Below, piece by piece: positions 60,222 through 64,000 of a stretch of 64,000 bases of DNA. The stretch is from Clostridia bacterium. Its GTDB lineage: Bacteria; Bacillota; Clostridia; Christensenellales; Aristaeellaceae. Where the stretch lies: assembly GCA_017404985.1 (NCBI GenBank), contig JAFRBK010000048.1, positions 1 to 64,000 on the forward strand, in the 5' to 3' direction. Each line of letters starts with the position of its first letter. Positions within the stretch are counted from its first letter, which is position 1. Position numbers and translations under genes: made by a program. A model generated the notes under the pieces. It made no database searches, was not told the DNA's origin, and saw only the letters and a list, made by a program, of their open reading frames with translations.

Positions 60222-62162
60222 TTAATAAGCATCCGAACTGATCTTGAAATCATATTTCCCCGCCAGGACGACATGGTCCCCGAGTTTCAGCGGATAGGGT
60301 TTGTTCGGTTCCAGTCGTTCCCCGTTCAGCGTCGTGCCGTTTGTGCTGCCCAGGTCGGTGATAAAGTATTCCTCATGGCCGCCGGCCCGTTTACAGGAAA
60401 TCTGGCAGTGCCTCCGGCTGATACCGCGGTAGCTTACCGGAACGCGGCACACCGATGGATCGCTGCCGATCACCTGGTTATTCTCCCGGATAATCACTTC
60501 CTGGTGTGTTGCCAGGTTCTGGCTGATCATCCGCAGGCGTACCGTGAACACTTCCTCGACGTTCGGCGCTGTGGGCGGTACCATGGCCGCCTCCGTTTTT
60601 TTCGGCCATTTCAGGCTCATGTATCCACGGCTGAACAGGAAGGCCAACCCGACTGCCGCAGCAAGGATCGTCAGAATGATTCCGGCCCCTCCGAGAAACG
60701 CACCAACCAGAATAGCCAGAACCACGGTTGCCGCGGCATAGATGCCAAGCTTTATGGCGCTTTCCCAGAAGGCTTTCTTTGGATCGCTGTTCTCCCTCGG
60801 CTGCACGGAGGGCCGCTGTGCAGGCTTTTTCTCCTTCTTTTGCTTCTGTGGAGTTTCCTCCCCCTGCCGGCCTTCCGGTTCAGCGTTATAGGCCCTTTCA
60901 GTTTCGGCTTTGCGTCCCCCGTCCGTGCGGGTTTTCCGGGGGTTCGGCGGATTGGCCGAATCGTCCACAGTCGGATCGTCCACTCCGCCGGCCCGTATCG
61001 GCCGCACCGGGGCGCGGCTGTCGTCCACCGTCGGGTCATCCATGCTTCCGGTCCGTCCCGGACGAACCTCAGCCCGGCTGTCATCCACCGTCGGCTCATC
61101 CATTCCTGCCCTGGCCGCCTGCTTTCTTCCGGGAACAGCATCATATACGGTCGCTTCATCGATCCCGCCATGAACTGCGGAAGCAGCGGGGACCGCCGGC
61201 TGGGGTGCATTTCCAGGCTCCTGCGCCGGAACCTGCCGGGTTTCCGCTTTGCGCCCGGGTCGTGCCGGCTCCATGGATACGAAAGGCATCCCCGTGCCGG
61301 CTGTGCCGCCCATCGGAATGAAAGGCTGCTGCGTGTTCTCCGCCCGGGGTGCCTCCGGTGCCGGCGCGGGGGCCATCGGTGTGAAAAACACCGGTTTAAA
61401 GGGCCTGGAGACGGAGGATGTGTTTTCATCGGTCCCGGTTTCTTCCGGCTGTGCAGGAATCCCCTGCGCTGGTTTCAGCTGGCTGGGTTCCGGCTGAACA
61501 GCCTTCTCCCGGGTGGGTTCAGAACCCGGGGCTCCGTTTTCTTCAGGAAGCTTTCGGAAATCCGCCGGGGGTTCCGCCTGCTTCGCAGGCTCGACCGGCT
61601 CTGCCGGATGCTGCTTTATTTCAGAGGAAGAATCAGGAGCTTCCTGCATTTTTTGCAGGCGGCTCCGAATCGCCTCCAGGGAGCAGTATGGATTGGACAG
61701 GAAACCGGTGAGGTCATCCATCCCTTCCCGGGAAACAATCAGCTGACGGATCTGCTGGACCAGCGCTTTCCGTACGCCTGCCCGCTCGGCCGGAGCTTCC
61801 TCCGTGCACAGGCAGAGCAACCGGATTCCTTCTTTCCCCAGCATCACTTGGTCCGTGGCGGTCAGAACCTGGGTAATGTCCAGCCCGTAGTTCGGCAGGC
61901 CCAGAACGGCATCGGTCAGCTGTCGGACCGCGGCAAGCAGATCTTCGTTGCTCAATCTGTCGGACGCTTCATTCAGCGATTGGGTTCCCTGAATGCTGAA
62001 TTTTAACTGAATCCGGTCGCTGTCTTCAACCGCGTCCGGCAGCAGAAGGCAGTCAGTGTCCTTCCGTGCATGCAGCGTCTCCAGCAGCTCTGGCAAAAAG
62101 GCTCCCCTGCTGATTCTGACAATCAGCAGATCCTGTGTCCGCTGTTGTTCAAATCTTTCCAC
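60222..62162 (-). CDS. FHA protein with DUF6382-like domain and TxxD repeats
   Basis: A 646-residue membrane protein. Residues 1-175 resemble the DUF6382 domain found with FHA domains (LKFSIQGTQSLNEASDRLSN, GLDITQVLTATDQVML). A Pro-rich linker follows, holding four units with threonines at 338, 358, 378 and 398, exactly 20 residues apart, each with Asp at +3 (ATVYD, PTVDD, PTVDD, PTVDD). Two membrane spans lie at 472-511, and a C-terminal FHA domain at about 560-640 (VIGSDPSVCRVPVSYRGISR, TDLGSTNGTTLNG). FHA domains bind phospho-threonine, often with Asp at +3. The start is GTG after GGGAGAAAGCG. It may be the main substrate linking kinases to EssC; it is not an EssB homologue by sequence. 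Confidence 0.85.
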   Translation of the reverse strand: MERFEQQRTQDLLIVRISRGAFLPELLETLHARKDTDCLLLPDAVEDSDRIQLKFSIQGTQSLNEASDRLSNEDLLAAVRQLTDAVLGLPNYGLDITQVLTATDQVMLGKEGIRLLCLCTEEAPAERAGVRKALVQQIRQLIVSREGMDDLTGFLSNPYCSLEAIRSRLQKMQEAPDSSSEIKQHPAEPVEPAKQAEPPADFRKLPEENGAPGSEPTREKAVQPEPSQLKPAQGIPAQPEETGTDENTSSVSRPFKPVFFTPMAPAPAPEAPRAENTQQPFIPMGGTAGTGMPFVSMEPARPGRKAETRQVPAQEPGNAPQPAVPAASAVHGGIDEATVYDAVPGRKQAARAGMDEPTVDDSRAEVRPGRTGSMDDPTVDDSRAPVRPIRAGGVDDPTVDDSANPPNPRKTRTDGGRKAETERAYNAEPEGRQGEETPQKQKKEKKPAQRPSVQPRENSDPKKAFWESAIKLGIYAAATVVLAILVGAFLGGAGIILTILAAAVGLAFLFSRGYMSLKWPKKTEAAMVPPTAPNVEEVFTVRLRMISQNLATHQEVIIRENNQVIGSDPSVCRVPVSYRGISRRHCQISCKRAGGHEEYFITDLGSTNGTTLNGERLEPNKPYPLKLGDHVVLAGKYDFKISSDAY

Positions 62163-62192
62163 CGCTCGCTTTCTCCCTTCCGGCCTTTTGCC

Positions 62193-63998
62193 TTACATTT
62201 GAATCTTGATCACATGATTGCTGATATGCAGGGTAGCGCCGCTGTGGATCTCAACCTCATCATCGTGAACCATCTGTCCGTCGATGATGGTGCCGGTTTT
62301 GGAAATATCGCGGTAATAGACCGCTCCGTTCCGATAGCTGAACTTTCCGTGCTGCCGGGAAATGCGCATGTCGTCCTTGTTGGTACGGATATCCGCGTCG
62401 GTTCCGCGGCCAATCACCAGCGGAATTCCTTCACTCAGTTCGTATGCCTTGTCACTACTTGAACCGTTGTAGTCAATCCTCAGTGTAATATTCTGGCTCT
62501 CGCCGACCACCGTCATGTTCAGGCTGTCATCCCCGGCCGACATGTCCACGGTTTCCTCCAGGCTGCCCGGCAGGACCTGGTTTTCCGGAAGGGGCGCCGA
62601 TGCCGGGCGGAATCCGGAGGAAGGCGCCGCCTCCTCTCCGGCAGGCTTCCGTCCGGATTTCAGCAGCAGGATGATCACTGTAATCGCCGCAATTGCCAGC
62701 ACGGCAATCACCGCGACCAGGACCCAGGTGGGAACCACAAGTCCCACGATTTCCGTCTGCCCGGTCAGTTTGATCCGCACCCGTTCCAGCAGCGGCCGTT
62801 TCTCGTTCGGCTTGGCATCCGGGCTCATAACCGCCTGCTGCAGCTCCACGCTGGCACCGATCTGCTTTTCAATCTGGTTCACTTCGCAGAAACGGTCCTG
62901 GGCCAGCTGGGTCGATTCATCATAAAGGGTCAGCTCGTAGGATCTGCCTTCATAGTATTCCTTCGCACTCAGCGCCTGTTGGTATTCCCCGATGGCCGGA
63001 TCCCGCATACCGGGCTCAAAGGGATGTGCTGTCGGTGCAGGCGTGGGGGTAACCTCTGCCTCTTTTCCCGGAAGCGCCTTGTCGCTGATCAGCAGGGTAT
63101 AAGCTTCTTCGGTCAGCCCATCGTTTGATTCCTGCAGCCCGTTTTTCTTGCAGAACTTCAGCACTGCCTGATGGGTGGTCGCGTCGTAGGTGCCTTTCGC
63201 ATAGTTTCCCTCCAGGTAGTACAGCTCTTCCAGCCGGTTTTGCACCTGAATCACAGTTCCCTGGTCGTTGGCTTCAAAGTTCAGCTCCAGCACCAGCCCC
63301 GGTTTCATGGCAGGGGTCGGCGTCGGCGGTGGAGTGGTGACGACAACCGGTGTCGCCGTAACAGCTGGCTTCGCCTCACCGCTCATCAGCAGGTCATAAG
63401 CCGCTCTTGTAAAGCCCCGCGGGTCAACCAGATCATTATCTTTGCAGAAAGCATTCATAGCCCGCAGCGTCGCCGACCCGATCTGTCCGTATTCCCGTTC
63501 ATAGTCTTCCTGGCTCAGATAATACAGCTTATACAGCCTGTCCTGAATATTGATCAGTGTTTGGACGCTGTTTTCGAACCCGTCATCCAGCGAAAAGACG
63601 ATATCCGGGTTCCGGGTTGCCTCCGGTTCCGGCGTGGGGGTCGCCTTGGGCTTCCCCTGCCCGGACTGGATCAGGTTCCAGGCCTCCACGCTGATGCCTT
63701 CGTTAACTCTTTTGCAGTTGTTTTCCCGGCAGAAATCGCTCAACGCCTGCTTGGTGGCGATGTCGACTTCGCCGCTTCTCTCCGCCAGGTAATGCCATTC
63801 AACCAGGGCGGTCTGGATGGTATCCAGGTCCGCGGGCCGCTGGGCCAGTTCTTCCCAGGTAAACTGAACATCCGGGCTCGGCGTAACCGGTTCCGGAGTC
63901 GGGGACGGCACAGCCGCCCGGTTGATCCGCACAGAAGTGCTCGCGGAAATTTTCCGGTCTGTTCCGGCATAGATCAGATCCATGGGGTATTCCTGGTC
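62193..63998 (-). CDS. FHA receptor with outside PG-binding-like repeats, 5' end beyond window
   Basis: At least 601 residues; the frame stays open through the window edge (DQEYPMDLIYAG without a ribosome site at the ATG 63983), so the N-terminus is missing. The outside part has four repeats of about 65-100 residues, each with a pattern like peptidoglycan-binding domain 1, for example VIQVQNRLEELYYLEG then THQAVLKFCKKNGLQ and LTEEAYTLLIS, separated by TPTPEP-type linkers. A membrane span (VPTWVLVAVIAVLAIAAITV) leads to a cytoplasmic FHA domain at the C-terminus (GIPLVIGRGTDADIRTNKDD, MRISRQHGKFSYRNG). It could tie the secretion machine to the wall and to kinase output. It is the first gene of the cassette visible here. 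Confidence 0.8.
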   Translation of the reverse strand, partial: DQEYPMDLIYAGTDRKISASTSVRINRAAVPSPTPEPVTPSPDVQFTWEELAQRPADLDTIQTALVEWHYLAERSGEVDIATKQALSDFCRENNCKRVNEGISVEAWNLIQSGQGKPKATPTPEPEATRNPDIVFSLDDGFENSVQTLINIQDRLYKLYYLSQEDYEREYGQIGSATLRAMNAFCKDNDLVDPRGFTRAAYDLLMSGEAKPAVTATPVVVTTPPPTPTPAMKPGLVLELNFEANDQGTVIQVQNRLEELYYLEGNYAKGTYDATTHQAVLKFCKKNGLQESNDGLTEEAYTLLISDKALPGKEAEVTPTPAPTAHPFEPGMRDPAIGEYQQALSAKEYYEGRSYELTLYDESTQLAQDRFCEVNQIEKQIGASVELQQAVMSPDAKPNEKRPLLERVRIKLTGQTEIVGLVVPTWVLVAVIAVLAIAAITVIILLLKSGRKPAGEEAAPSSGFRPASAPLPENQVLPGSLEETVDMSAGDDSLNMTVVGESQNITLRIDYNGSSSDKAYELSEGIPLVIGRGTDADIRTNKDDMRISRQHGKFSYRNGAVYYRDISKTGTIIDGQMVHDDEVEIHSGATLHISNHVIKIQM

Positions 63999-64000
63999 GC

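Noticed and set aside
60222-62162. EssB/YukC homologue
   Set aside because: The position and membrane span fit, but it has a C-terminal FHA domain, a DUF6382-like N-terminus and no large outside helical domain as EssB has.

Overview
The window looks like chromosome from an anaerobic, Gram-positive clostridial bacterium (Bacillota, class Clostridia; possibly a gut or rumen lineage). This is inferred from strong AGGAGG-type ribosome sites, many small exported proteins with Gram-positive signal peptides, clostripain (C11) peptidases, a CotH-like kinase, DUF6273 modules, and a Bacillota-type type VII secretion (T7SS) cassette with an EssC-like ATPase, a YukD-like protein and WXG100 proteins. By eye the DNA is moderately GC-rich. 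I saw no rRNA, tRNA, CRISPR array or recognisable insertion sequence.

Left part (1-32678): a secretome and regulation region. It holds four C11 peptidases of very different length (402, 1373, 787 and 1794 residues), a CotH-family lipoprotein, an AqpZ-type water channel, an AgrC/AgrA-like GHKL kinase plus LytTR regulator, an ECF sigma/anti-sigma pair, PepT, and a series of small exported proteins of unknown function. Several of these are stand-alone versions of domains that form the extracellular parts of kinases further right. A cysteine-rich peptide with a double-glycine leader lies divergent to the GHKL/LytTR pair, as in peptide quorum-sensing loci. Three sites share a two-part ECF-type promoter. 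One of them reads into a gene-less stretch that ends in a perfect terminator, so a small RNA is likely there.

Right part (32679-64000, all on the minus strand, close spacing): one large cassette joining T7SS to Ser/Thr phosphorylation. In transcription order it has: an FHA protein with outside peptidoglycan-binding-like repeats (cut by the window end), a second FHA protein with four regularly spaced Thr-x-x-Asp motifs, a YukD-like ubiquitin fold, an EssC-like three-module ATPase, a WXG protein with six 23-residue repeats, DUF4176, a small coiled-coil partner, a 499-residue membrane-inserting effector candidate, a TPR protein, three WXG100-type proteins, two Ser/Thr kinases, a third kinase with YD repeats, a PP2C phosphatase, two more kinases, and an SH3-type exported protein.

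Working model (inference): five receptor kinases share an almost constant cytoplasmic half and carry five different outside sensors (SH3, DUF6273, Sel1, YD repeats). They would phosphorylate threonines in the FHA proteins and be reset by the PP2C phosphatase, gating the EssC motor according to wall or envelope state. EsaA, EssA and EssB homologues are not in the window and may lie beyond its right edge or be absent.
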